Shown piece after piece: positions 46,577-57,887 of a stretch of 64,000 bases of DNA. The number at the start of each line of letters is the position of its first letter. Within the stretch, counting starts at the first letter, position 1. The translations under genes were made by a program, and so were the position numbers. The DNA comes from Cenococcum geophilum 1.58 (Eukaryota; Ascomycota; Dothideomycetes; Gloniales; Gloniaceae): the NCBI GenBank assembly GCA_001692895.1, contig KV748228.1:993344-1057343 (forward strand). The letters run 5' to 3'. Below the pieces are notes generated by a model, which did not search any database, had not been told where the DNA came from, and was given only the letters and a program-made list of their open reading frames with translations.

Positions 46577-48633
46577 TACAGTAAAAACTCCTTATAACGA
46601 TAACGGGGTTATAACGATATACTCTATATTACGATCTACACCCCTTGACCAAGCCTTTTTTGGTGTAATATTACGATATTCTGACATTTGACGATATCGT
46701 AGGGGTGGCCCCACCAAAATCGTTATAAGGAGTTTTTAATTCGTCAGATTTGACCTTTCCTCACCGTAAGTTCAGCCATCAATCTTCATCACACAACGAT
46801 TAAAATCTATCAAAATAATACTCAGATCCTACTCTCCATACTCAATTCTATCTTATTTATTATGCCTAGATCTCAAAACCCTCAAAGGCAACGTCGTCAT
46901 GGGTTCTCTGACTTTGAGCGTCAGAAAATACGCGCCTACCACACAAAACACCCTCACTTATTACAAAAACACGTTGCTTTATAGGCAAGCGACTTCCTCC
47001 GTCAAAAGATTAATTAATCCTCAATATCAGAAATACTAAGCGACAAATTTAACCACCTTAATTCAGCCAAATTGCCACGCGGGCACGGCGGGCGAGAGCG
47101 ACAGCAAGCTGGCGAACATCCTCTCCTTAAAAAAGCTCTCTTTGAGTGGCACCAACGCCTGCAGATCTCACGCATTCCTATTACGGGCGATCTTATATGT
47201 ACTGCCGCATCTCAATTGTGGCAACGGATACCTCTACTAGCTCAATCGCCTAAGCCAAGGTGGTCAATTGGGTGGCTAGAGGGTTTTAAATCTCGCAACG
47301 GAATTCGCAAAAGGAAGCAATATGGCGAGGCTGCGTTAGTCAATATAGAAGGTGCTGAAGATCGCATAATAGAGCTTCGTGCGATCGTCGTGTCTTTTCC
47401 GTCAAAGGATGTTTATAATATGGATGAGACTAGGCTCTTTTGGAAGGCTACACCAGATACTATACTGGCTACTGAAGCTCTCTCAAGAATGAAAAAGTAG
47501 AAGGCAAGAGTATCTCTAGCTAATTGCTCTAACGCAGATGGCTCAGATAAGCTTCCTCTCTGGATAATTAGATCCTTAGCTCAGCCACGATGTTTTGCAA
47601 GAGCTCACGTTAATATCGCTTCGCTTGATATTATATGGAAGAGCAACAAGAAGGCCTGGATGACGACAGTGATTATAACTGAATGGCTCACCTGGTTTGA
47701 CAAAAGGATGCATAGCAGGAGAGTCCTCCTTCTACTTAACAATTTTAGCGCGCACAAAGCAGCTGTTCGAACACTTACTGAAAACAATACTCTTAAGAAT
47801 ACACGGGTCGAGTTTCTTCCTCCTAATTGTACCTCTGTATACCAGCCACTCGATTAAGGAATTATCGCAAACTTCAAGTTGTACTACCGACGATATTGGC
47901 TTAGATTTATGGTGGAGCACTCCCTCTAAGATTAAGATCCAATCAAGCAGATGCATGTTCTTTAGGCTATCCGATAGGCAATTGTAGCTTAGAAGGAAGT
48001 TACACCAAAAGCAATTGACAGTTGCTTCGTCAAATCTACTCTCTTTGGCTCAAGAGAAGGCTCGCCGCCTCACCCTTGTAATTATATAGATCCGATTGTC
48101 AATAAGGTACAAGAGATGGCTAAACAACTACGTGCTGCTGGAAGGATCCATAAGCCTATAAATATTCAGAATTTTATTTATCTTCCGGGCGAAGATGTAG
48201 TAGACTCTACTAAAGATCTTATTGAGCACATAGCGGAGCTCTACGCTAGGCCAGATCGCGATACAGAAACAGATAAGGAGGACTCCCAACAACCTCGAAT
48301 TAAACTTAATAAGGCAATAGAGGCCTTACAAAAGCTTCGTCTATATGAGGAGCAACAGGAGGATGGTGAGAGAGAGGTTATTACAACTCTATTAAGGCAC
48401 GAGCGTCGAATCCAAGGACAACGACTCCAAAACACCAAGCAGACGACGATCAAATCGTTTTTTGGTGGAGCTGATCGCTCAATTTTAACTTCGGGCTCAT
48501 AGATATGCAATATCATTATATAATTTTGACGTTTGGTGTGTTTTACGTACAAAGTCTAAATACAACGATACCTTTGGTATAACGATACGGACGGCGAAAA
48601 AAAACCGTATCGTTATAAAGAGTTTTTACTGTA
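46577..48633 (+). mobile_element. Fot/pogo-like DNA transposon (Tc1/mariner superfamily)
   Basis: 2,057 bp including TA at both ends. Terminal inverted repeats: left TACAGTAAAAACTCCTTATA, right reads the same inward with one difference over about 26 bases. A 20-bp exact inverted copy of the left repeat lies inside at 46719-46738, so the left end can fold into its own 160-bp hairpin. It carries one transposase frame at 46862-48502. Flanking DNA continues across the insertion (AATTAC before, CTACCTATCC after). Confidence 0.85.
46862..48502 (+). pseudogene. pogo/Fot1-type transposase, nonsense-riddled
   Basis: The whole protein lies in one frame with no frameshift, broken only by TAA/TAG codons (around eight), the pattern of RIP-like C-to-T change. 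Domains in order: N-terminal basic part (MPRSQNPQRQRRHGFSDFER), CENP-B/Tc5-type helix-turn-helix (GEHPLLKKALFEWHQRLQIS to WSIGWLEGFKSRNGI), DDE core with VYNMDETRLFWKA holding the first Asp, then RVLLLLNNFSAHKAA, where the usual Asp before NFSAH is Asn, then FLPPNCTSVYQPLD. The tail has a coiled, charged stretch. Asp-to-Asn fits a G-to-A change and would abolish catalysis even without the stops. Confidence 0.85.
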
Positions 48634-49340
48634 CTACCTATCCGCTTATACGTGTTCTTAATATTAATAATAATAAGCTAGTAAAGGACTAGCTTAAGGT
48701 TATAAGGGAGGACGTGCTATATACGTTAAATGAGGTGTATTAAGTGCTATAAGTGGTTAAACGGTTTAACTAGCGGTTATTCAATATCCAAGCGTTAATG
48801 AGGCGTCAGCGCCCTTGCTGCCGAGCAACCGCACTGACCAGAGGCTTCAACGCCAAGCTCTATACGGTATAGAGCCTTTAGATTGGCTTATGAGGCGTGC
48901 ACATACGAAAAGTCCATGAAAACTTGCCAGACGAAGGGACATAAATCTCTTCCAGGTTACGCCTAAGACATTTATGAGTACGTGATTAACAAAATAAAGG
49001 ATGCAGGCGGCGTGGGTCGGCCGTCCTCTCTGCTAGCGCAGGCCAACGTGTTGGGCGCTGAAATTCCCCTCTAGAGCGCCTCGGATGATGTGGGACGAAA
49101 GGTGGCTGGGGTACAAGCTCCGCCTTGCACAGCCTCATTTAGAGTATCTCCATTTCCAGGCAACACTATGAACTTCACATCTTTCTTGTTTGCCAACAAT
49201 TAGCCGAGACATTAAGACCCCATTTCAGTGTTGGCATCACCTCACGTCGTCCCTTCTCTTTTGCTATAGACTGATACTTGCTGCAGTTCCGCACAGTAAT
49301 TGCTCAGCTCCTAGCCTTGTCCCTGTACCCTCCTTCCAAG
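48634..49340. other. spacer before the TPR gene, repeat-bearing
   Basis: RIP-like AT-rich start, then GC-balanced. Near 49013 it contains GTGGGTCGGCCGTCCTCTC, related to segments near 39680 and, inverted, 51395. The last 100-150 bp may be the leader of the TPR gene. Confidence 0.4.
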
Positions 49341-51168
49341 ATGTCCTTCGGATTCTCGATCAGCGATATCATAACCTTAACGCAGCTGACCACCCGCACC
49401 TACAATGGCTGGAAAAATGCCTGCGGTGAGTACGCTAGCATTACATGTGATCTGGCCGTGCTTCAGACGCTATTGATGCGGATTAAAACGGAAGCGGAAG
49501 CCCCGAACTCTCTCTTTGCACGTAATCCCGATGACCTCAGGGGCTGGAAGACCTTGTATAAGAGTTGCTGCTCCCTTGTTGTGGAGCTAGAGGAGGTTTT
49601 GAATAAGTACAAGAGCTTGGGCACGAGCCGTCGCAGGAACTGGGATAGGATACGAATGAGTAACCGGAACTTGGATAGCCTGAGTAGACAGCTAGTGAAG
49701 AGGACGGCAAGCCTATCTGCGTTCGTTTCTGTTATGGGAATAAGCTCCCAGGTCCGGGTTGAGAACGAGGTATTCCCTGAACTGCTTCGGAGGATGGATC
49801 GCATTGCGGCACAGATAAGGAACGGTAGCGCGTCGATTAGCACTGCTCTGACAACGTACGAGAATGACGACAAGGCGGTTTGGCGGGAGTTCCGTAGAGA
49901 TATGATTAGCGCGGGAATCCGGAGTTCCGATATTCACAAGTACTCGACCGCGTTGAAGACCTATCTTTCTCGCCTCCAACGAGAGGGGTTACTGGATGAA
50001 GAGGAAACCCCTAATAGAAACATTGATAGGTTTTTAAACCCTTATCTTATCCTTCGTTAATACTTCAAACAACAGTACTAATACATAGTGTTTTAACCGC
50101 AGTGCAAGTATTCAAACTCCAGCATCCCAATCTTCCCACTCAGAAAACGACTTGCGACTTCCAACAAGGGAATTAAAGCAGGTTCAGAGAAATACGGACG
50201 ATATTAAATATACGACAGATCGCTTTACCAAGACGAAAGATCATAATTCAAGGAACGCGTCACCTAATGGACAATTGAAGGAGGCCGAAGAGCTAGGAGT
50301 GCAGGTGATGGAGACTCGAAAGAAGGAGCTTGGGGTGGAGCATCCTTCCACACTGGTGACCATGCACAACTTGGCGTCGACGTATAAGAATCAAGGGCGA
50401 TGGAAGGAGGCCGAAGAGCTAGGATTGCAGGTGATGGAGACTCGAAAGAAGGTGCTTGGGGCGGAGCATCCTTCCACACTGATGACCATGCACAACTTGG
50501 CGTCGACGTATAAGAATCAAGGGCGATGGAAGGAGGCCGAAGAGCTAGGATGCAGGTGATGGAGACTCGAAAGAAGGTGCTTGGGGGCGGAGCATCCTTC
50601 CACACTGGTGACCATGCACAACTTGGCGTCGACGTATAGGAATAAAGGGCGATGGAAGGAGGCCGAAGAGCTAGGATTGCAGGTGATGGAGACTCGAAAG
50701 AAGGTGCTTGGGGCGGAGCATCCAGACACGCTGATGACCATGCACAGCCTGGCGTTGACGTACTGGAGTCAAGGGCGATGGAAGGAGGCCGAAGAGCTGG
50801 GAGTGCAGGTGATGGAGACTAAAAAGAAGGTGCTTGGGGCGGAGCATCATTCCACGCTGATGACTATGCACAACCTGACGTCGACGTACTGGAATCAGAG
50901 GCGATGGAAGGAGGCCGAAGAGCTAGGAGTGCAGGTGATAGAGACTCGAAAGAAGGTGCTTGGGGCGGAGCATCCAGACACGCTGGCGGCCATGCACAAC
51001 CTCGCATTCACTTTCAAGTCTCAAGGCCGCGATCATGAGGCTATTTCATTAATAGAAAATTGCTTCCAGCTGCGGAAACAGGTCCTTGGTTCCCAGCATC
51101 CTCAGACAAAGTTATCACAAAAGACTCTAAGTAAGTGGGCAGATAGAAAACATAAAATCTTAAATTAA
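49341..51168 (+). CDS. helical N-terminal domain + TPR repeat protein (NLR-like accessory)
   Basis: Exon 1 49341-50029, candidate intron 50030-50102 (branch-like TACTAATAC, weak donor GTTTTT, phase 2), exon 2 50103-51168. The N-terminal ~230 residues (MSFGFSISDIITLTQLTTRT onward) are helical and resemble the N-terminal domains seen on fungal STAND/TPR proteins; no NB-ARC or NACHT lies between. Then six to seven kinesin-light-chain-type TPR units of 42 residues, near-identical (GRWKEAEELGVQVMETRKKV, LGAEHPDTLMTMHNLASTY), and a cap ending QHPQTKLSQKTLSKWADRKH. In the third unit one T is missing and one G is extra about 35 bp later: frame is lost through a TGA, then regained. That may be sequence error or a mild lesion. 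Likely role: recognition by the repeat surface. Confidence 0.7.
50275..51010 (+). repeat. coding TPR array, period 126 bp
   Basis: Six units of 126 bp with very high DNA identity (GGGCGATGGAAGGAGGCCGA recurs each period). Homogenisation suggests gene conversion or unequal crossing-over, and copy number may be polymorphic. Confidence 0.85.
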
Positions 51169-52645
51169 TTTAGTAAGTTATATACTTGCAGCTCTTTTAG
51201 GACGCAATTAAAAAGAGATAGTTTAGTAAATTTAGCTAAGGCCCTAGAAAAACTTTCTTTATTATAGAAGTTAGAAGTTTAGGAGGATAATACCAGTATA
51301 AATGCGGAGCTAGTCAGGCTATGTGAGCTTAACCATCTTAGATATTTAACGGTAATTAAAGCGATTTGACACCGGATATCGCCACTACAAACAGGGAGGG
51401 CGGCCGACCCGCTCCGGCCACACCTTTGATACGCCCTCGCGAAGGGCTTGAAGCCGCTTAGCAAAGGTTATAGCAGATTATAACAGAGCTTGAGTAAATA
51501 AAGATTTTATTAAGAAAGCTGTAAAAGCTACTCTACGTATTAGCTGTAAAGTGCTTTAACAGCTTACCCCATATATGTATGTTGTGGCAATGGTTGAACG
51601 ACCCCTATCCACGACGGCTGTGCAATTAGGAGAGTTTGCGTAACTAAGCAGTAAAGGCATAGTTTGCCTTTCTAGGAAAGATAACCTTGTCAGAATCTAG
51701 TTTGGTAAAATTAGGCTCCATAGAGGAGTTTTCGTGTTCAATTTTCCCAAGATGCCAAGAAGCTCCGGGAGGTTCGAGATCAACCGTTGAGCATATTGAG
51801 CAGTAAGAATCCTCTTGTGGAAATTGTCGTCGCTCGGTGACTAATAAACTCGGCAAACTCGCTTTAATCAGTTGAAACCTTTACTTACGTAGACTGTAAT
51901 GTGAAGGCATGTTCGAAGATTGCCTCAGCGTTGTGGTAGGCTTTGGCTAAACTACAAAACTTTTCTCGAAGGGCGTCAGATTATTTTCTATGAGAAACTT
52001 GTCATACATCCCAGCAATGCATGCCATATAATCTGATCATGATGCTAGCCTGTGCTCTACACTACGAACTCACTATAACTTATGTTACTTAGAATTTGTA
52101 ATCGCACATTTGTAAAACCTCCTTTACGATCATCTCCGTACACCACGACCACACGGGGATACATCCTCAGCAGCTCCACGCTTTCCTAAGAAAACATGCT
52201 CCTAGTAGCTCTCCCAGCATACCTTTTCATTTCATCCCCTCTGCAATCTATCGTTTCACCCCCTTACCATTTATATTCGCATCTGATCCGCCTCTAACAT
52301 CACGATTGCATTATTTCAGGATTTTTGACGGCCGTAATTTCTGTAATTTGAGTTATCGGAACCATCTCTCTGTATGAGGCGATCGTGATATTCACAAGCG
52401 GGCGAGTTGGCTGGTGTTTGGATTGAGCAGATCTCGATATCCGAATATAGTTTAGCGCTTGGCTTCTTCCGGCTCACACACAAGCGAAGCGAGCCGCGAA
52501 AATCGACATCTTCAGAATCGGCACCAACGACCAACGACCAACGACCGACCCTTTCACGACCAGAAAGCCACAAGGTGAGAATTACTGCTTTATACTTTTG
52601 CTAACGCCTTGCTAATCCATTGACTCACTCAGTTCCTGATCCAAG
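51169..52645. other. intergenic, no gene seen
   Basis: RIP-like TAG/TAA-rich start to about 51550, with the inverted copy of the GGTCGGCCGCCC segment near 51395. From about 52100 the sequence is GC-balanced and pyrimidine-rich, presumably the promoter of the ribosomal protein gene. Confidence 0.4.
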
Positions 52646-53176
52646 ATGAGTACGTCCACGAACCCGGCCAGCCGCGATAACACTGATAATTATGAGCGTG
52701 ACTGACAACGACGACAGCGAAGGGAACATCCAGCTTTGGCAAGCGCCACAACAAGACGCACACTCTCTGCAGACGCTGCGGTTAGTCCTTAACCCCCCGA
52801 GAAACGAAGAAGAGAGTGGATGGACATTGGCACGAGAGAACGAGTATTGACGTTGGCATTGCACAGGTCGTCGCTCTCTTCACATCCAAAAGCACACATG
52901 CGCCTCATGCGGATACCCAGCAGCTAAGACCCGGAAATGTACGTCCCAAACCCTCTCCATAAGCCAAGTTCTCAACCCAGGACCATAAACTTAGGCAAGA
53001 ATTTCGTGTCGGTGTACTGACATCTGGCCACAGACAACTGGGGCGAGAAAGCCAAGCGAAGGAAGACTACCGGCACTGGCAGAATGCGCTACCTCAAGAG
53101 TGTTCCTCGACGACAAAACAATGGTTTCCGGACGGGCGCTCCGGCCGGTGCGCGGGGCCCCACGGTCGCCTCATAG
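52646..53176 (+). CDS. 60S ribosomal protein eL37
   Basis: Structural protein of the large cytosolic ribosomal subunit. Four exons: 52646-52649 (only ATGA), 52718-52780, 52867-52938, 53034-53176; 282 nt, 93 residues, the usual length. Donors GTACGT, GTTAGT, GTACGT; all acceptors CAG; each junction is phase 1. Product pieces: [10 protein letters not shown], then [13 protein letters not shown], then [20 protein letters not shown], then [15 protein letters not shown] and [10 protein letters not shown], with four zinc-ribbon cysteines (CRRC and CASC). Ends [11 protein letters not shown] then TAG. Expected to be highly expressed and essential. Too split to show as a long open frame. Confidence 0.97.
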
Positions 53177-54202
53177 ATGACGATGCTGTAGCTAGGGGAC
53201 GCAGTAGATGACAATAGGCATGTAGTGGGCTGGGATTTCAGTGCTTGGCTTGGGTGATTTTTTTGCCACGTGTATCCTGTCTCTGGAATGGACTCAAGTG
53301 AGGGGCGGGTGAGTGTCTGGGGCTTTCTGGCATTAAGGGAAACTCACATTCAGATTCAATGGAACGAATACCTGGCAGTTTATGCTCTGAACTTGATTTT
53401 GATGCGGGCTAGGAGTGGTCGGCATGGGAAAGCCAATCGTGATGCTGCGATTACGTGAGGGTCAACTTTCTTAGTATATGCTAGCCTGCTCACGCATACC
53501 GTCCGATACATTTAAAGACCATCGCGCCATTAAATCCTAAAACAGTTTTTACGGCTACTCCTCAAATAGCTGCATTATTCACAATTCAAAGAAGCTCGTG
53601 TTCTATATCAAGACTACAATATCTTCAAGAAATTCTACGACGTCAGTACGTTTATTCTCGAACATCTCAGTCTAACCTCATCGATTTTTCTACGCATTTC
53701 TATTTCGTCTCATTGGTTCGTTCTCCTAATTATTTCGCCTTACAGTTCAAAGCTAGCGGTCTCGATCTTAGCATTAATTGTCCCTATCACTCTTAGCTTT
53801 CCACTGCAGATATCCTCAATATCTCAAGGCCAGACTTGATGTGGTGGCTCTTTTTGGCTTCTATATGCCTTGCAGTGACTAGGGAAGCCAGAGTCACCGT
53901 GAAATAGTTGATTGTTGGTGCTCTGGGCGTGACTTTTGCTTCAGGGCCAGATTGTATAACAAGGTCGCTTTGGCTCTACCCACTTGGCGGATAGCGGAGG
54001 AGGCTACTGCGCTTCTGGATTCGACGTCCTCGTATCTCTTTCGTAGCTTGGCCATCACTTCTGCCCCGTACTCGCAGAGAATGATCTCATCAGGTCGTTA
54101 ACATGATTAGGCGTGTTGCTATATCTTCTACCCCAGTGTCGTGTGCCCTCATCTTGCCTCATTCGATTCATAAAGTCGTATCCGTATATTCCCTTACGCC
54201 CT
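53177..54202. other. 3' intergenic between converging genes
   Basis: No gene supported. A 62-codon frame at 53270-53458 has no domain. The middle part is AT-rich. Confidence 0.4.
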
Positions 54203-56335
54203 TCATCCCATAACAGTCTGCCACCCATTCTTCATCATGACATCCATCCAAAACGCGTCTTCCCCCGCGTCTAGCTGGCGCCAAACCTCCCTAATGAGCT
54301 CCAGCATCCTCCACAGTGGCTTCGCCGGCAGCCTCAGCGCGAACTCGTTCAGCCGCCTATCCACAAACCGCCGTGCATGCACGACCTTGGCGTCGTTCGC
54401 GTAAATATCGAAATAGTCGACCGACGACACGAACCGCAGCTCGCTCGCCGCCGTCACCAGCAGGATCGGCTGCAGACAGCACGTCCCCGACGACGCCGGC
54501 AGGCTTGCCAGCAGGTCCAAGATGTGCAGCGCGAGCGAGTCGACCCACAGCGCGACATCTGCGGCCTCGCGCGCCGTCTCGTAGCACGGGGACGGGAAGC
54601 CGAAGCTTGGCCCGTCGTCGCACGTCGGGTCGTCGGTCCCGAGCCGCTTGCGCAGCAGCGCCGGGAAGATGCGGTACAGTTCCAGCAGCCCTGCGCAGCG
54701 GTACGCCTCGGCCAGGACGACGAAGTCGTGCTTCGGTGTGTTCGCGTCTCCGGGGTCGATCAGGTCGTCGTCGGGTGGGAACTCGGCGGCTACGAGCTCC
54801 TCTTCGAGCGCGCTGGCGCGGGAGAGCATGCCAGCGAAGTCAAGGGGGTCGAGGAACCCGGAGAGTCGAGAGGTGCGTTCGTGCCGCACGAGGCGGCCCA
54901 CTTCGGCGAAGAGCATCTGCACTTTCGGTGCGATGCCGGTCCAGGGGTGAGGGACGAATTTACCATCAGGTGTCGTGGAGGCGGAGACAGTGGGGGATGT
55001 GTGAAGAGAGGATTTGTGCTGGCTGCTGAAGTTTGGTGAGAACGTCGTCGATTTATGGACGAAGCCGATCAGCATCTCCCAGTAGATGAGAGACTCCTCG
55101 AAGAATTGGTTTTGCCGCTGGATTTTTTTGTCGTCTGCAGGGTTTGCTTCGATCAATTTAGGAAGGATCAGTGATCTAGCAGCAGTTAGATGTGTGAGGC
55201 CTAAATCGCTGCTGTCGTGCCAACTCGTGGAAAGGCCTAGAAGCAAGATTGTGAGCAGTATTCTCTCGCTCCTAGCCTGGCTAGTGTTAACGAGCTGCAG
55301 CTCTTCGTTCAAACACTCGTACGCTTTCTTCTGCATCTCCAGCCCAGTGACGCTCATTTGCGGGCATGTATTGGCGAGCTGTGCAGCCGCCATGGATTGG
55401 ATCGCATAGTATATGGAGGGCGAGCTATCCCAGATGCGGCCAATGCTTGCTCTGAAAGGATTAAGAGAAGAATCAAAGGACGAATACAATGTGCAGACGT
55501 CCCGAAAGTAATGTTCCACCAACATGGTGTGGGTCTCATTGAGAGACGGTGAGAGAGGAGCATTTGGAATACGGTAATAATTAAGCAGTAAAGAACGGGA
55601 AAGCCGGGAATTGGTTGGATGGAGAGACTGTTCTTCGGATACACCCACATCCCCAACTTCAAATCCACCCGGGGTGTTGGGAAAATGGCACTCCACAAAT
55701 GATGAAGTAGTACCATTTACTACAATCTCAATATCTCCCTCGTTCAAAACAGGCCCGCTCGAGTCTCGGGCTTGAACAGAGACCAACGAATTGGTGGTAG
55801 TACCATCTTGCATGGAAGAGGGATGATTTGGCTGGCTTTCAGGGCTTTTTGATTCGGCAGAGGGCTGCAGGTCAGCCTTCTCGGTATTCAAAACGTCGGT
55901 TACACCAGAGTTCGCAGACATATTCTGAGACAATACTGCAGCCAAGGCGTCCAAGCCACTGGCAACGTCCGGTGAAATAGTTAGACCAATATAACTCGGT
56001 GAATCTACTTTCTCACCTGCAGCAGCGTCGTCCATACAGGATGACTGCTCCAGGATTGATGGGCGGAAAACCTCATATTTGGTAGACCACTTTAATGACT
56101 TTTCATATCCAGGGCACGAAAATCCCCGGGTCTTGCAATTCTTGCACTCTGGCTTAAATTCATCGCATTTTAACTAGATGCATCATCAGCTTACTCCGAT
56201 CCACACCTCAGACGAGAATGGATGCTGCTAGCGTACTCTCTTGAGCTTACATCGCTGGCAGCCGTTCCGTGATTTTGTCTTCTTCCGACCGTCTGAAAGA
56301 GCGGAATTGGCCTCAATGGTGGTCAATCGAGGCAT
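54203..56335 (-). CDS. Zn(II)2Cys6 transcription factor (minus strand)
   Basis: Minus-strand exons 56335-56237 and 56173-54203 (intron 63 nt, donor GTACGC, acceptor TAG, phase 0), about 689 residues. The zinc cluster straddles the intron: RNGCQRCKLKR | LKCDEFKPECKNCKTRG then FSCPGYEK, i.e. C-x2-C-x6-C-x6-C-x2-C-x6-C. Basic linker KSLKWSTKYEVFRP follows. A long Ser-rich spacer precedes the fungal-specific transcription factor domain (LLLNYYRIPNAPLSPSLNET, SIYYAIQSMAAAQLANTCPQ, GLTHLTAARSLILPKLIE, and the C-terminal LPAKPLWRMLELIREVWRQL). The ATG at 56333-56335 gives the first in-frame methionine ahead of the cluster. The 3' third is GC-rich. Regulon unknown. Confidence 0.88.
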
Positions 56336-57887
56336 CCCGCTTACGAACTATGGAGTACCGGACGTTCCATCAACATTCACAGCCAGTCTCAACAGTCGTG
56401 CAAACCCAGCGAGTTGATGGTGGTGGTGTGATGAAGGTGTTGTTGAATGCTGGTCGGCGGGGCTCTTTGGAGCATGTAGAGCCGGTTGAAGCCGGGTTGG
56501 CGTTCGATTGGTCACTCGTACAGTGTCACAGTGTCTATGTACTTAGTTTCCAAGCCGACTGATAACGAGAACCGTTCCACGGCCTTAGTCGGCGTAGTTC
56601 CCTGACCTTTCCCTGGCCACTCCTCGCAGACATCGCCAAGTGGCCCAGACCCTTGCAATCTTTCTAGATGTCCTGGTCACAGCGTCTGGACTGGAAGCAC
56701 GTGCAGCCAAGCCTTTCCAGAAAAGGAGCGTTATCGCCTATGATCACCGATCAACAAGGCCAAGGACAGCCACAACCACAATTCGGAATTAGAGCCATGC
56801 GTGCACGGTTATCTCGATGACAACGCCGCGCTTTCCGACATGGCATACCCCAGGCACCCAAGGCCAAGAAAGTGGCACACCACAAAGTCAACTTGTTCAA
56901 GACCGCCAAGCACAGAAAATATCCCTTTGCCTAATAAGTTATATTATTTATCCTGAAAATTTTAAAGTACTTCTAACTTTAATGTACCTAGTATCCGTGG
57001 CTGCAGAAAGCAAAGTTGGGCTACTTTTCAAAGGACTTCGCTTATTTGGTGACTTGGTGTGCCATCTTTTCCTGGCCCCGCGTGCCAGGTATGCTAAAGT
57101 TATTGTCCCAACGCCCGAGACCGCCCCAAGGCCGTCCCAAATACCCTTCCACCGCCATACGGCAGCCACTGCGCAGTCGAATTCAATGGCGGTTTTGGCT
57201 TGAAAATTCTGGACAGGTCTTGAGAACGAATTATTCCAGCCGCATGGTCTCCGACGGGTCTTTGTGGCGTCAATCGAAACCCCAAGAACCCCAAGACTCC
57301 CCACGCCCCCAGGATTTAGTCCCATGCGCGTCCACCAATGTGTCCTCAGGTCACGCCAGGCTCTCTGAGGCCGCTCAATGCAGCCAATCACTGGCTGTCT
57401 CTCGAGCACAGTTCCAATGGTGCCTCGCCAGAGGGGCGGCTGCCGTCAGCCCAGCACCGACCCGGCGCGGTGGCGCTAAGGGTTAAGCCCTATTGCTTCG
57501 TCTGCCACGCATAGGAGACCGGCTTAACGTCTGCTGCTTTCTTTAATCTCACCAATCGGTACTGTACCTTCTCCCACCAACTCTCCAAAGTCTCCAAAGT
57601 TGACCAGACGCACTTTTGGCAAACCAAGAGCCAACAGCCTTCCCATATGCTTTGGGAATCCCGCCGCCCTGGCTTATCCTTGGCTCTTTGCGCAACGACC
57701 ATCATATAGCCCTTAGGGACTCGTTTAGTGTCCGCTATCCCGTGAACCCTTCAACCCCGTCATTCCCATGTGGAACTCTGCCTCGCGACAACACTCTCAC
57801 GCACGACGGCAGACGTGGTTCCTTCCCCAGAAGCCACTCCAGCACATCCCCTCACACCACTATCCAACTTGAAGACACTTCTTCCCC
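56336..57887. other. divergent intergenic region (Zn2Cys6 factor / phosphate permease)
   Basis: 1.55 kb between divergent starts. Short overlapping frames on both strands at 56.8-57.5 kb show no domain. The last 300 bp are C-rich on the plus strand, a common leader composition. Phosphate-response sites were not picked out with confidence. Confidence 0.4.

Noticed and set aside
43831-51168. CRISPR-like periodic repeats
   Set aside because: The repeats in this interval are coding TPR units with related, not unique, intervening sequence, and the host is a eukaryote.
54316-55039. Plus-strand Arg/Ala-rich open frames opposite the Zn2Cys6 gene
   Set aside because: They are shadows of the GC-rich third positions of the minus-strand gene.
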